In this document: positions 23,616 to 32,032 of the stretch, piece after piece | Numbering within the stretch: the first letter of the stretch is position 1 | Layout: the number at the start of each line of letters is the position of its first letter | Assembly (NCBI RefSeq): GCF_041260665.1 | Contig: NZ_JBGCCT010000002.1 | Coordinates: forward strand, 310,001 to 374,000 | Direction: 5' to 3' | DNA: 64,000 bases | Origin: Catenulispora sp. GP43 | GTDB taxonomy: Bacteria > Actinomycetota > Actinomycetes > Streptomycetales > Catenulisporaceae | Translations under genes and position numbers: made by a program | Notes under the pieces: model-generated | What the model saw: the letters and a program-made list of their open reading frames with translations, nothing else | Database searches by the model: none | Told to the model about the DNA's origin: nothing

Positions 23616-25055
23616 GTGTCCAGCGACCCGAACCTGTCGAAGTTCGCCACCGGCAGCCACGACCTCCCGGTCACCGACGCCCTGGCGGCGTTCATGGCCA
23701 CGCAGTGGGCGCCCTCGCCGCTGCCGAACCTGGGCCCCACGCCGGCCTCGGCCTGGACCCCGCGCCGACGCGCCGCCGCCTCGGCCCGCTTCCCCGGCGA
23801 GCGCCTGATCGTGCCCGCGGGCGTGGAGAAGCTGCGCAGCAACGACACCTACTGGCACTACCGCCCGCACAGCGCCTTCGCCCACCTGACCGGCAGCCAG
23901 CTGCTGGAGGGCGTCCTGGTCTTCGAGCCCAACGGCTCGGGCCACGACGCCATCCTGTTCGCCCACGACCGCTCCTCCCGCGACAACGGCGAAGCCTTCC
24001 GCGACCGCCGCCTCGGCGAGATGTGGGAAGGCCGCCGCCCCTCCCTCGCAGAAAGCGCGGAGCTGTACGGCCTCGCGACCGAGAACCTGAACCGGCTGCC
24101 GGACAAGCTCACCGGCTCCTCGGTCCCGACGCGCGTCCTTCGCGGCTCCGACCCGCGAGTGGACACACTGGTCTCCGCACGCCCGGAGGCCGACGCCGAG
24201 TTCACCGCGTACCTGTCGGAACTGCGCCTGGTGAAGGACGCCTGGGAGATCGAGCAGCTCCAGGCCGCCGTCGACGCCACCACCCTCGGCTTCCAGGACG
24301 TGGCCCGCATCCTGCCCTCGGTCATCGGCAAGCCGCGCGCCGAACGCTGGGTCGAAGGCGCCTTCAACAACCGAGCCCGCATCGAAGGCAACGACGTCGG
24401 CTACAACACCATCGTCGGCGGCGGCGCCCACGCATGCGTCCTGCACTGGACCGCGAACAACGGCACCCTGAACGCCGGCGAACTCCTGCTCCTCGACGCC
24501 GGCGTCGAAGTGGACAGCCTCTACACCGCCGACATCACCCGCACCCTCCCGATCTCCGGCACCTTCACCCCGCTTCAGCGCGACCTGTACAATCTGGTAC
24601 TCGCAGCCCAGAACGCGGGCATCGCAACACTGCGACCCGGCGCAGCCTTCCGCGAGTTCCACTGGGCCGCGATGCGCACCATCGCCGCCGGCCTGATCGA
24701 CATGGGCGTCCTGAAGGTGTCGCTGGAGCAGGCGATGGACCCCGAGGTAGGCCTCTACCGCCGTTACACGCTGTGCGGCAGCGGCCACATGCTCGGCATC
24801 GACGTCCACGACTGCGCCAAGGCCCGCGCCGAGGAGTACGTGGACGGCACGCTGGCGGCCGGCAACGTACTGACCGTCGAGCCGGGCCTGTACCTCCAGC
24901 CCGACGACCTGACCCTGCCCGAGGAGCTGCGCGGCATCGGCATCCGGATCGAGGACGACCTGCTGATCACCGAGGACGGCGCGGTGCTGATGTCATCGGC
25001 GCTGCCGCGCGAGGCGGACGAGGTCGAGGCTTGGATGGGCGAGCACGCGGGGTGA
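23616..25055 (+). CDS. pepP: Xaa-Pro aminopeptidase (aminopeptidase P, M24B)
   Basis: 479 residues from GTG 23616, eight bases after a CAGGGAG ribosome site; longer upstream frames run through the sigma gene. An N-terminal AMP_N domain (~30-200) precedes the pita-bread catalytic domain. The five dinuclear-metal ligands are present: Asp in LLLDAGVEVDSLYTADITR (two Asp), His in GSGHMLGIDVHD, Glu in VEPGLYL and Glu in RIEDDLL. It removes N-terminal residues preceding proline from cytosolic peptides. It stands alone and ends in a strong terminator. Possible functional link to the hydroxyproline/proline cluster downstream is inference. Confidence 0.92.
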   Translation: MSSDPNLSKFATGSHDLPVTDALAAFMATQWAPSPLPNLGPTPASAWTPRRRAAASARFPGERLIVPAGVEKLRSNDTYWHYRPHSAFAHLTGSQLLEGVLVFEPNGSGHDAILFAHDRSSRDNGEAFRDRRLGEMWEGRRPSLAESAELYGLATENLNRLPDKLTGSSVPTRVLRGSDPRVDTLVSARPEADAEFTAYLSELRLVKDAWEIEQLQAAVDATTLGFQDVARILPSVIGKPRAERWVEGAFNNRARIEGNDVGYNTIVGGGAHACVLHWTANNGTLNAGELLLLDAGVEVDSLYTADITRTLPISGTFTPLQRDLYNLVLAAQNAGIATLRPGAAFREFHWAAMRTIAAGLIDMGVLKVSLEQAMDPEVGLYRRYTLCGSGHMLGIDVHDCAKARAEEYVDGTLAAGNVLTVEPGLYLQPDDLTLPEELRGIGIRIEDDLLITEDGAVLMSSALPREADEVEAWMGEHAG

Positions 25056-25065
25056 GGTTGGGGGT

Positions 25066-25106
25066 GGTGGGCACCGCTGCGGCTCGCGAGCTCAGCGGTG
25101 CCCACC
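25066..25106 (+). terminator. Strong intrinsic terminator after pepP
   Basis: A perfect 14-bp stem pairs 25066-25079 with 25093-25106; the 13-base loop itself contains a GCTCGCGAGC palindrome. An alternative stem CTCAGCGGTG/CACCGCTGAG (25091-25112) shares the second arm. It begins 10 bases after the pepP stop. Confidence 0.8.
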
Positions 25107-25188
25107 GCTGAGGCCTTGCGCGTAGTCGCCGGCCGCTGAGGCCCTGCGCGTAGTCGCCCACCGCTGAGGCCCTGCGCGCGGCGGCCCG
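25105..25188. repeat. Three 28-bp tandem repeats downstream of pepP
   Basis: Units starting CCGCTGAGGCC at 25105, 25133 and 25161 are nearly identical over about 26 bases (GCGCGTAGTCGCC endings in the first two). The first unit overlaps the terminator arm, suggesting the repeat grew from the terminator. Confidence 0.8.
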
Positions 25189-25659
25189 GCCCCAACAACG
25201 CTCCCGCCCAGACCGGGCGCCGTAGCGGTCGGTGGCTAGCTGAGTCCCCCGAACGCGGCAGCCGCACACCCGCCGAGGCCCAAGCGGCGGCGTAGCACGT
25301 CGACAGCACCACAGAGGCCACAGCTCACCCATTCGGCGTCGGCCATTGTGCGCAGCCAGATCTACGCGAATCACCCGATGTCTGATATACAACATTCGAG
25401 CACTATTGAGCTAATCCGAAGGCCGCCACGCACCGCCAAGCAACGGCGGCCCCAGGACCGACGGTCACCACCTGCCGCGCACGGACAGAGCTCACCGCGC
25501 CCGACCAGGAAGCAGCCGCCACGCCATCGATGACCTTGCGTCGTCGACTGCTCGAAGCGAGGCGATAAGGGCCTCCGGCTTCGGCCAAGTCGGAGGCAAA
25601 TGGGGGATCGCTTCGCATCGAGCAGGCCCCGCAAGGGGCTGGCGCAGTACAACCCAACA
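25189..25659. other. Non-coding stretch, no gene seen
   Basis: About 470 bases between pepP and the GntR gene. Open frames here lack ribosome sites, codon bias and recognisable domains. A less GC-rich patch lies at 25355-25430, and a small hairpin GCCTCCGGCTTCGGCC-like (25571-25597) is visible. No promoter, RNA gene or element is recognised. Confidence 0.5.
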
Positions 25660-25698
25660 GCCGGACCCCGGCGCCACCCCCAGGCGCCAGGGTCCGGC
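25660..25698. terminator. Long GC hairpin downstream of GntR gene
   Basis: GCCGGACCC (25660-25668) plus GGCGCC (25670-25675) pair with GGCGCC (25683-25688) plus GGGTCCGGC (25690-25698): 15 pairs with a single mismatch and a 7-base loop. It lies 45 bases beyond the GntR stop on the minus strand and probably ends the hydroxyproline operon. Confidence 0.75.
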
Positions 25699-25742
25699 GC
25701 CCAAACCTGCCCTTTTCAGCCCACTGTGACAGGCCCGGCCGG

Positions 25743-26474
25743 CTACTCCCGGCCGGCCCAGATCGACCGCACGTGCGTCAGGTGCGTCTTCATCAGGCTC
25801 TCGACGGTCTCGGCGTCCCGGGCGACCAGCGCGTCCACCAGCGCCACGTGCTCCTCGGCCGAGGCGTCCAGCACGCCGGCGTCCGCCAGCGAGGGCAGCC
25901 CGTACAGCCGCGAGCGGTTGCGCAGATCGCTGACCACCTCGACCAGGTGCGGATTGCCGGACAGGCCCAGCAGGGCCAGGTGGAAGGCCTGGTCGGCCTC
26001 GACGTAGCCGATCAGGTCGCGGGCCTTGGCGGCGCTGACGATGGCCCGGGCCGCGGGCCGCAGCGCCTGCAGGTCGGCCAGGGCGGCGCTGCGGGCCAGG
26101 CCGGTCACCACCGGGATCTCGATCAGGGCCCTGATCTCGGTGAACTGGTCGAGGTCCGCCTCGGACAGCTCGGTCACCCGGAAGCCCTTGTTCCGGACGA
26201 CCTCGACCAGCCCCTCCTTCGCCAGATCGAGCATGGCCTCGCGCACCGGCGTGGCCGACACCCCGAAGCCGGCGGCCAGCACCGGCGCGGAGTACACCAC
26301 GCCGGGCCGCAGCTCGCCGGCGATCAGGGCGGCGCGCAGGGCATGCGACACTTGCTCCCGCAGCGAGTTGTGGCCGAGCACGCGGGGCAGGTTCAACGCC
26401 GGGCCGCGCTCCGGGTCCGGCCCGGGAGCCGTGCCGGCGAATACCGCGGCGCCGCTGGAAGTCCTGTCTGGCAT
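25743..26474 (-). CDS. GntR-family (FadR/FCD) transcriptional regulator of the hydroxyproline operon
   Basis: 243 residues from ATG 26474. N-terminal winged helix (SLREQVSHALRAALIAGELRPG, then FGVSATPVREAMLDLAKEGLV) is the GntR signature. The C-terminal all-helical FCD domain contains the metal/ligand His-Asp set (D in YVEADQAFH, H in FHLALL, H in EEHVALVDAL, H in TH). FCD regulators sense carboxylic or amino acids. It is downstream of and co-oriented with the epimerase (77 bases), so it probably represses the operon and is relieved by hydroxyproline or a breakdown product. Confidence 0.9.
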   Translation of the reverse strand: MPDRTSSGAAVFAGTAPGPDPERGPALNLPRVLGHNSLREQVSHALRAALIAGELRPGVVYSAPVLAAGFGVSATPVREAMLDLAKEGLVEVVRNKGFRVTELSEADLDQFTEIRALIEIPVVTGLARSAALADLQALRPAARAIVSAAKARDLIGYVEADQAFHLALLGLSGNPHLVEVVSDLRNRSRLYGLPSLADAGVLDASAEEHVALVDALVARDAETVESLMKTHLTHVRSIWAGRE

Positions 26475-26517
26475 GGTCGAAACCCTATCCGCTGAGTGAC
26501 GTGCGGCCACAGATCTT

Positions 26518-26537
26518 GTCTCGTTTTATAGAGAGAC
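26518..26537. promoter_or_regulatory. Inverted repeat upstream of GntR gene
   Basis: GTCTC (26518-26522) and GAGAC (26533-26537) flank an AT-rich GTTTTATAGA core between the epimerase stop and the GntR start. It could be a GntR operator, a -10 region or a weak terminator; the sequence does not decide. Confidence 0.35.
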
Positions 26538-26551
26538 CTTCCTGACACCGG

Positions 26552-27553
26552 TCAGAGTAGGAACCCAGCCGGGAAGGGGTCGTCCGGGTCCAGGAAATAC
26601 TGCGCGGTCCCGGTCACCCACGCCCGGCCGGTCACCGTCGGGATCACCGCGGGCCGGCCGGCGACCTCGGTCTGCTCCACCAGGCGGCCGATGAAGCGGG
26701 TGCCGATGAAGGACTCGTTCACGAAGTCGGTGTCCAGGGCCAGCTCGCCGCGGGCGTGCAGCTGCGCCATGCGCGCCGAGGTGCCGGTGCCGCACGGGGA
26801 GCGGTCGAACCAGCCGGGGAAGATGGCCATCGCGTGGCGTGAGTGCTGCGCGGTGGAGCCGGGGGCGCGGAAGTAGACGTGGTGGACGGCGCGGATGCCT
26901 TCGTCCAGCGGGTGGACCGGCTCGTCGGCGGCGTTGATGGCGTCCATGGTGGCCAGGCCCGCGGCGATGATCTCGTTCTTGGCGGCGCGGTCGAAGGGGA
27001 GCTTGTAGGCGTCCAGGTCGACGATCGCGTAGAAGTTGCCTCCGTACGCCAGGTCGTAGGCCACCGCGCCGAAGCCGGGGACCTCCACCTGGGCGTCCAG
27101 GCGTTCGGCGAAGCTGGGGACGTTGCGGATGGTCACCGCCTTGGCGGCTCCGTCCTCGACGCGCACGTCGGCCAGGACCAGCCCGGCCGGGGTGTCCAGG
27201 CGCACCGTGGTGACCGGCTCGACCACGGGCACCATGCCGGTCTCGACCAGCACCGTGGCCACGCCGATGGTGCCGTGGCCGCACATCGGGAGCAGGCCGG
27301 AGACCTCTATGTACAGCACGCCGTAGTCGGCGTCGGGGCGGGTCGGGGGCTGCAGGATCGCCCCGGACATGGCGGCGTGGCCGCGGGGTTCGTACATCAG
27401 GAGCGTGCGCAGATGGTCCAGGTGATCCATGAAGTACAGGCGCTTGGCCATCATCGTCTCGCCGGGGATGACCCCTATGCCGCCGGTGATGACGCGGGTC
27501 GGCATGCCCTCGGTGTGGGAGTCGACGGCGTGGTAGATGTTCTTGGTGCGCAT
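26552..27553 (-). CDS. 4-hydroxyproline 2-epimerase / proline racemase family
   Basis: 333 residues. Both catalytic cysteines are present: MCGHGTIG (~90-97) and SPCGTGTSA (~255-263), so it is a two-base racemase/epimerase rather than a trans-3-hydroxyproline dehydratase (which has Thr at the second site). It inverts C2 of trans-4-hydroxy-L-proline to cis-4-hydroxy-D-proline. Context with a D-hydroxyproline dehydrogenase and a DHDPS-like deaminase favours hydroxyproline over proline. Its ATG overlaps the previous gene's stop by one base (TGATG). Cytosolic. Confidence 0.9.
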   Translation of the reverse strand: MRTKNIYHAVDSHTEGMPTRVITGGIGVIPGETMMAKRLYFMDHLDHLRTLLMYEPRGHAAMSGAILQPPTRPDADYGVLYIEVSGLLPMCGHGTIGVATVLVETGMVPVVEPVTTVRLDTPAGLVLADVRVEDGAAKAVTIRNVPSFAERLDAQVEVPGFGAVAYDLAYGGNFYAIVDLDAYKLPFDRAAKNEIIAAGLATMDAINAADEPVHPLDEGIRAVHHVYFRAPGSTAQHSRHAMAIFPGWFDRSPCGTGTSARMAQLHARGELALDTDFVNESFIGTRFIGRLVEQTEVAGRPAVIPTVTGRAWVTGTAQYFLDPDDPFPAGFLL

Positions 27554-28479
27554 CAGGCCTGCCGCTTCCGCTCGCGGGCCTTGTCCTCCAGCGGCAGTGC
27601 GCGCAGGGTGTCGGCCTTAATGGTGTCGGCCTGCTCCGGCAGGAGCGGGACGCGCGGCGGACGGCAGCCGCCGCCGTGCCGGCCGGCCAGGTCCATGGAG
27701 AGCTTGATGGCCTGGACGAACTCGGTGCGCGAGTCCCAGCGCAGCAGCGGGTGCAGCTCGCGGTAGAGCGGGAGGGCCTGGCCGAGGTCGCCGGTCGTGG
27801 CGGCGGCCGTGGCGGCCTGGTAGAGCTCGACGCAGACGTGCGGGATGGCGTTCGGGTAGCCGGAGATCCAGCCGACGGCGCCAGCCAGGGCCAGCTCGAG
27901 CAGGACGTCGTCGGCGCCGATGAGCAGGTCGAGCTCGGGCGCCAGTTCCTTGATGCGGTAGGCGCGCCGGGTGTCGCCGGAGAACTCCTTGACGGCCCGG
28001 ATGTAGCCGGCCTCGTGGAGCTGCTGGAGGAGTTCGGGGACGAGGTCGACCTTGGTGTCGATGGGGTTGTTGTAGGCCACGATCGGGATGCCGACCTCGG
28101 CGACGGCCTTGTAGTGCGCCAGGACAGAGCGCTCGTCGGCCCGGTAGGCGTTGGGCGGCAGGAGCATGACGGCGCCGGCCCCGGCCTCGGCTGCCTGCTC
28201 GGTCCAGCGGCGGGCCTCCATCGACCCGTACGCCGCCACGCCGGCCAGAACCCGGTCCCCGCCGACAGTTTCGACGGCTGTGCGTACCACGGCGGCGCGC
28301 TCGGCATCGGTGAGTGTCTGGTACTCCCCGAGTGACCCGTTGGGGCACACGCCGTCGCATCCGGCGTCGATGAGGCCGCGCAGGTTCTCGGCGTAGGCGT
28401 CGAGGTCCACGGTCAGGTCTTCGCGGAACGGCAGGGCGGTGGCGACGACGACGCCGTGCCAGGGCATGCGGGAGGACAT
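27553..28479 (-). CDS. DHDPS-family 1-pyrroline-4-hydroxy-2-carboxylate deaminase (LhpC-like)
   Basis: 308 residues of class I aldolase TIM barrel. The N-terminal G-x-x-x-E substrate motif is NGSLGEYQTL, the Tyr of the catalytic triad is in VAYNNP, and the Schiff-base Lys is in IRAVKEFSGD (~165). In hydroxyproline degradation this branch converts 1-pyrroline-4-hydroxy-2-carboxylate to 2-oxoglutarate semialdehyde and ammonia. True dihydrodipicolinate synthase is less likely because the family S/T-T-G-E motif reads GSLGE and neighbours are hydroxyproline enzymes. ATG 28479 starts 3 bases after the FAD subunit stop. Confidence 0.85.
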   Translation of the reverse strand: MSSRMPWHGVVVATALPFREDLTVDLDAYAENLRGLIDAGCDGVCPNGSLGEYQTLTDAERAAVVRTAVETVGGDRVLAGVAAYGSMEARRWTEQAAEAGAGAVMLLPPNAYRADERSVLAHYKAVAEVGIPIVAYNNPIDTKVDLVPELLQQLHEAGYIRAVKEFSGDTRRAYRIKELAPELDLLIGADDVLLELALAGAVGWISGYPNAIPHVCVELYQAATAAATTGDLGQALPLYRELHPLLRWDSRTEFVQAIKLSMDLAGRHGGGCRPPRVPLLPEQADTIKADTLRALPLEDKARERKRQA

Positions 28480-28481
28480 GG

Positions 28482-30455
28482 TCACTTGTTCCTTCGATCT
28501 TGCTCGGCGAGCACACCGAGCGGGACGGGACGCGCCAGGGGGCGCGAGGCGGCGGCAAGAAGATCGGCATCGGACGCGGGCTCGGTACCGCCGGCCAGGC
28601 AGGCGACGGCGTAGCCGCACACCCGTCCCTGGCACCAGCCCATGCCGGCGCGGGTGAGGAGCTTGACGGTCCGCGCATCGCCGGCGCCGAGGTCGCCGGT
28701 CGCCTCGGCGATGGCTTTCGCGGGTACCTCTTCGCAGCGGCAGACGATGGTGTCGTCGGCGAGGTGTTCGCGCCACGCGGCCGGGATGGGATGGCGCGCG
28801 CGGAGGAGGTCGGCGAGGGCACGCTGGCGGGTCCGGCGGCGGAGGAGGTTGGCGAGGTTGGCCGGAGTGGTCGGCACAGCAGGGCTCGCCGGGGTGGTGA
28901 GGGTAGCCGGGGTGGTGGCTGCGGCGGTTGCTTCGGCGGAGGGGGACGCGAGCGAAAGTGGCGGCGGCGACGGGGGTGTTGCGGCGGAGGGCTCGGGGCG
29001 GCGCGTGAGGCGGGCTCGGGCTGCGGCGAGGCGGTTGGTGGAGCCGGCGGCGTCGGCACCATCGTCGGGGGCGCGGCGCGTGAGGCGGGCTCGGGCCGCG
29101 GCGAGGCGGTTGGTGGAGTCGGCGGCCTCGGCAGCGTCTTCGGGGGTGCGGCGCGAAACGCGGGCTCGGGCCGCGGCGATCGCGCGGGCGGTGATCGGGC
29201 CGGCGGGCTTGTCCTCGGTAGTCCTCGATGGCGAACCGCCGGAAGTCCTGCCGGTGCCGGTGCCAGCCGGGCCAGCCGGGCCAGCGACACCAGAGCTCTC
29301 GTCGGAAACAGCACGGGCCGAGCTATCAGTGCCGGGCGCCACGCCGCCTCCGGCCGTCCGGCTCGCCAGCCGGCGGGCCCAGGCCCGCGCTGCGACCTGC
29401 GCGACCGCGAGGCCTGCGATCTCGCCCTCCAGTAGGGCCGTCTCGGCGCCGGCGACGCCTGCTGTCTCGCCGGCGGCGTATAGGCCGGGGATTGTTGTGC
29501 GCTGGGTTGTGTTCACGCGGAGGCCGATGGTGCCGTCGGTGAGGTGGGTCGGTGCTGCGCCGAGGGTGAGGGCCAGGTCGATTTGGGGGGCCAGGCCGTA
29601 GCCGATGGCCAGGGTGTCGCAGGGGATGCGTTGGGGGTCGGTGCCGTCGGGGCGGGCCGTCACTACTGCTTCCAGGGTGTCGGTGCCGTGGGCTTCGATG
29701 ACCATTCGGCCTGTGTGGACCGGGATGCGGGCTCGGGTGAATTGGCGGGCGTAGTCCAGGCCTTCGGCGAGTTTGGTCGGGTTGGACAGCAGGGGTAGGG
29801 GGTTCTTGGCGTAGCCGCGGATGGTGTTGGCTTCGTATAGGCCCAGGACTTTGGCGCCGGCGGCTGCCAGGCCTGCGGCCACTGGGAGGAGCAGGGGGCC
29901 GGTGCCGGCCACGACTACGCGGCGGCCGGGGAGGACCAGGTTGCCTTTGAGGAGTGCTTGGGCGCCGCCTGCTGTGAAGACGCCGGGGAGGTCCCAGCCG
30001 GGGAAGGGGACTACGCGTTCGTAGGCGCCGGTGGCCAGGATCACGGCGGGGGCCTCGATCGGGCCGCGGTCTGTCAGGACCCTGAATCCGGGGACGTCCT
30101 CGCTGCGGTCGACGGCCCCGAATTTCTCAATGGCCCATACCTGGTGGCCGAATCTGACCTCGATGCCGGCGGCTGTCTCGACGCGCGTCACCAGCTGCTC
30201 GAACTGCTGCCAGCCGTGGTACAGCTTCGGCAGCCAGTCCGCGGTCAGGCCGGGGGCCGGGTGGCGGAAGTACTGGCCGCCGAGTTGGCGGCCGGCGTCG
30301 ATCAGCGCCACGTGCAGTCCCTGCTCGGCGGCGGTCGCCGCGGCGGCCATGCCTGCGGGGCCGGCGCCGATGACGGCCAGGTCGAAGGTGCCGGATTCCT
30401 CGAGGTCGGCGAAGGCCTGGCCGGCGGGTGGGAGGAGGTCATTCACCTTGCTCAC
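28482..30455 (-). CDS. D-hydroxyproline dehydrogenase alpha subunit (HcnB/OoxA-like FAD oxidoreductase) with repeat insertion
   Basis: 657 residues, about 180 more than usual. Residues ~24-360 are a two-dinucleotide-binding flavoprotein: GAGPAGMAAAATAAEQG (FAD), ATGAYERVVPFPGWDLPGV, GTGPLLLPVAAGL (NADH/second site) and GLYAAGETAGVAGAE. The C-terminus (~570-657) is a BFD-like [2Fe-2S] domain with CRCEEV and CQGRVC. Between them, ~360-560 is a low-complexity Ala/Arg/Pro/Thr insertion containing 25-residue repeats (RLAAARARLTRR core). It oxidises cis-4-hydroxy-D-proline with the adjacent subunits. The GTG at 30455 lies 17 bases inside the Fe-S gene; a second GTG at 30446 is possible. Confidence 0.85.
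   Translation of the reverse strand: MSKVNDLLPPAGQAFADLEESGTFDLAVIGAGPAGMAAAATAAEQGLHVALIDAGRQLGGQYFRHPAPGLTADWLPKLYHGWQQFEQLVTRVETAAGIEVRFGHQVWAIEKFGAVDRSEDVPGFRVLTDRGPIEAPAVILATGAYERVVPFPGWDLPGVFTAGGAQALLKGNLVLPGRRVVVAGTGPLLLPVAAGLAAAGAKVLGLYEANTIRGYAKNPLPLLSNPTKLAEGLDYARQFTRARIPVHTGRMVIEAHGTDTLEAVVTARPDGTDPQRIPCDTLAIGYGLAPQIDLALTLGAAPTHLTDGTIGLRVNTTQRTTIPGLYAAGETAGVAGAETALLEGEIAGLAVAQVAARAWARRLASRTAGGGVAPGTDSSARAVSDESSGVAGPAGPAGTGTGRTSGGSPSRTTEDKPAGPITARAIAAARARVSRRTPEDAAEAADSTNRLAAARARLTRRAPDDGADAAGSTNRLAAARARLTRRPEPSAATPPSPPPLSLASPSAEATAAATTPATLTTPASPAVPTTPANLANLLRRRTRQRALADLLRARHPIPAAWREHLADDTIVCRCEEVPAKAIAEATGDLGAGDARTVKLLTRAGMGWCQGRVCGYAVACLAGGTEPASDADLLAAASRPLARPVPLGVLAEQDRRNK
29001..29180. 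repeat. 75-bp in-frame repeats within the FAD subunit gene
   Basis: Copies begin at 29001, 29076 and 29151 (the last partial). Each encodes 25 residues with the amphipathic core A-A-A-R-A-R-(L/V)-(T/S)-R-R. The period is an exact multiple of three, so the frame is kept. Confidence 0.9.
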
Positions 30456-30711
30456 CGTGTCCGTCTCCGATCTGCGTCCGGACTGCGTCGCCGTCGGCGA
30501 TGACCGCCAGGCAGGCTCGGACGTTCGGCTCGTCGTTCACCGTCACCAGGCAGTCGAAGCACACGCCGATGCCGCAGAACAATCCGCGCGGCCGGCCGCC
30601 GAAGCGGGTCGTGCGCCACGACCGGATCCCCTCGGCCAGCAGTGCCGCGCCGACGGTCTGGCCGGCCTGGGCCGTCATCGGCCGGCCGTCGAAACTGAAC
30701 CGCACACTCAC
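30439..30711 (-). CDS. D-hydroxyproline dehydrogenase gamma subunit ([2Fe-2S] protein, HcnA-like)
   Basis: 90 residues, typical of the small iron-sulfur subunit. Plant-type ferredoxin cysteines appear as FCGIGVCFDC and a later RACL, giving C-x4-C-x2-C...C. The N-terminal segment VRFSFDGRPMTAQAG and GQTVGAALLAEG are family-like. It passes electrons between the two flavin subunits or to an acceptor. GTG 30711 overlaps the beta-subunit stop by four bases (GTGA) and its own stop lies inside the alpha gene, so the three subunits are tightly coupled. Confidence 0.88.
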   Translation of the reverse strand: MSVRFSFDGRPMTAQAGQTVGAALLAEGIRSWRTTRFGGRPRGLFCGIGVCFDCLVTVNDEPNVRACLAVIADGDAVRTQIGDGHGEQGE

Positions 30712-31883
30712 CGCGCACCCTCCTCGAACCGCGCCGGGCGGAACGGCTCGGCCGCCACCTCCGGCTCCCTTTGCGCCAGCAACGCCGCGATCAGCTCCCC
30801 GGTCGCCGGTGCCAGACCGATGCCGGCGCCCTCGTGTCCGCAGGCGTGGAAGAGTCCTGAGACGGAAGCGTCCGGGCCGATCGCGGGCAGGTGGTCCGGA
30901 AGGTAGGGGCGAAAGCCGCAGTAGTAACGCTGTACCTTCACATCTGCCAGGAAGGGGAACAGTTCAGCGGCCTGAGCCGCCAGCCGTCCCAGTGCGTCGT
31001 AGGACGGCGTCCGGTCCAGGCCGACCCGCTCCCGGCTCGCGCCGATCAGCACCGGCCCCGACGGCGTCCCCTCGACCACCGCCGAGGACTGAAGCGCTGC
31101 GTCGGAACTGGAGACGTCGGCGACGTACGCCGCCGAATACACCTTGTGCCGCACCATCGCCGGCAGCGGCTCGGTCACCAGCACGAACCCGCGCCGCGGC
31201 TGCACCGGCAGCGTCGAGCCGGCGAGCGCCGCGACCGAGGACGCCCCGAAGCCGGCGGCGTTCACCACGAACCGCGCCGAGATCGTCCCGGCCGCCGTCC
31301 GGACCCCGCGCACCGTGCCTCGCGAGGTCACCAGCCCGGTGACGGCGCTGCCCAGTCGCAGCTGTGCCCCCGACGCTTTCAGTAGTGCGGCTGTGGCCAG
31401 TGACGGCATCACCTGCGCGTCCTGCGGATACCAGAAGCCGCCGGCCAGTCCCGGGGCGATGAAGGGCTCGAGTTCGCTCAGGCGTTCGGCCGGTACTTCC
31501 TCGGCTACTACCCCCGGAGTTAACTGCGTGGCCGCAAACCCTTGCAGCGCCTCGAAATCCTCCGCCGTGAAGGCGACGACCAGGCCGCCCTTGGCCTCGT
31601 ACTCGAACCGGGCGCCGAGGGCGCCGTCGTCCTGCTCGGCCAGCGCGCGCCACAGTTCCTGCGAGCGCAGCGCGAGATCCAGTTCCGGTCCCGGTTCCTT
31701 GTCCGAGACCAGCAGGTTCCCCTCCCCCGCGCCGGATGTGCCGCCGGCGACCGGGCCGGCGTCGACCACTGTCACCGACAGGCCTTCGCGCGCGGCGTAG
31801 TAGGCGCACGCGGCGCCGATGATCCCGGCCCCGATCACCACGACGTCGGACGTCGGGCGGGACCTGTTGGCGGCTGCGCTCAC
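30708..31883 (-). CDS. D-hydroxyproline dehydrogenase beta subunit (DAO-family FAD oxidoreductase)
   Basis: 391 residues of the D-amino-acid/glycine oxidase superfamily. The FAD motif is VVVIGAGIIGAACAYYAA (~13-30) followed by EGLSVTVVDAG; the second FAD-contacting motif is GLFHACGHEGAGIGLAP near the C-terminus and YCGFRPYLPDHLPAIGP just before it. It carries the amino-acid oxidation site that converts cis-4-hydroxy-D-proline to 1-pyrroline-4-hydroxy-2-carboxylate. It is the first gene of the minus-strand operon, starting at GTG 31883, and is divergent from the encapsulin gene. Confidence 0.88.
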   Translation of the reverse strand: MSAAANRSRPTSDVVVIGAGIIGAACAYYAAREGLSVTVVDAGPVAGGTSGAGEGNLLVSDKEPGPELDLALRSQELWRALAEQDDGALGARFEYEAKGGLVVAFTAEDFEALQGFAATQLTPGVVAEEVPAERLSELEPFIAPGLAGGFWYPQDAQVMPSLATAALLKASGAQLRLGSAVTGLVTSRGTVRGVRTAAGTISARFVVNAAGFGASSVAALAGSTLPVQPRRGFVLVTEPLPAMVRHKVYSAAYVADVSSSDAALQSSAVVEGTPSGPVLIGASRERVGLDRTPSYDALGRLAAQAAELFPFLADVKVQRYYCGFRPYLPDHLPAIGPDASVSGLFHACGHEGAGIGLAPATGELIAALLAQREPEVAAEPFRPARFEEGAR

Positions 31884-31892
31884 GCCAGTACT

Positions 31893-31901
31893 ATGTCACA
31901 T
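31893..31901. promoter_or_regulatory. Candidate GntR operator upstream of hydroxyproline operon
   Basis: ATGTCACAT is a perfect palindrome around C31897, 9 bases from the first operon codon and likely over its promoter. FCD-type GntR regulators bind TNGTNNNACNA-like sites, and this fits loosely. Confidence 0.35.
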
Positions 31902-32002
31902 GCTCCGGCGAGATGCCACCGGTCCGCGCGGCCGCGACCACTCGTGAATCGTCCGCAGTTTGTCACCCATTGCGGTAATAGACCCGGTCCGCCAACGGAC
32001 TC

Positions 32003-32032
32003 ACGATGGAGACGAGAAGCATCCATCGTTTT
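32003..32032 (+). promoter_or_regulatory. Hairpin plus U-tract just upstream of encapsulin ribosome site
   Basis: ACGATGGA (32003-32010) pairs perfectly with TCCATCGT (32022-32029) around an 11-base loop and is followed by TTTT. GGAGGGGG begins two bases later. It looks like a leader attenuator or a stability hairpin for the encapsulin mRNA. Confidence 0.5.

Noticed and set aside
25371-25657. Small minus-strand frames between pepP and GntR genes
   Set aside because: Cys/Arg-rich with no ribosome site or conserved pattern; probably not coding.
27553-28479. Dihydrodipicolinate synthase DapA
   Set aside because: Embedded in and overlapping hydroxyproline genes, and the substrate motif differs from DapA.
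31960-31985. Sigma-70 promoter TTGTCA/TAATAG for encapsulin
   Set aside because: The spacing is only 10 bases, too short for a promoter.
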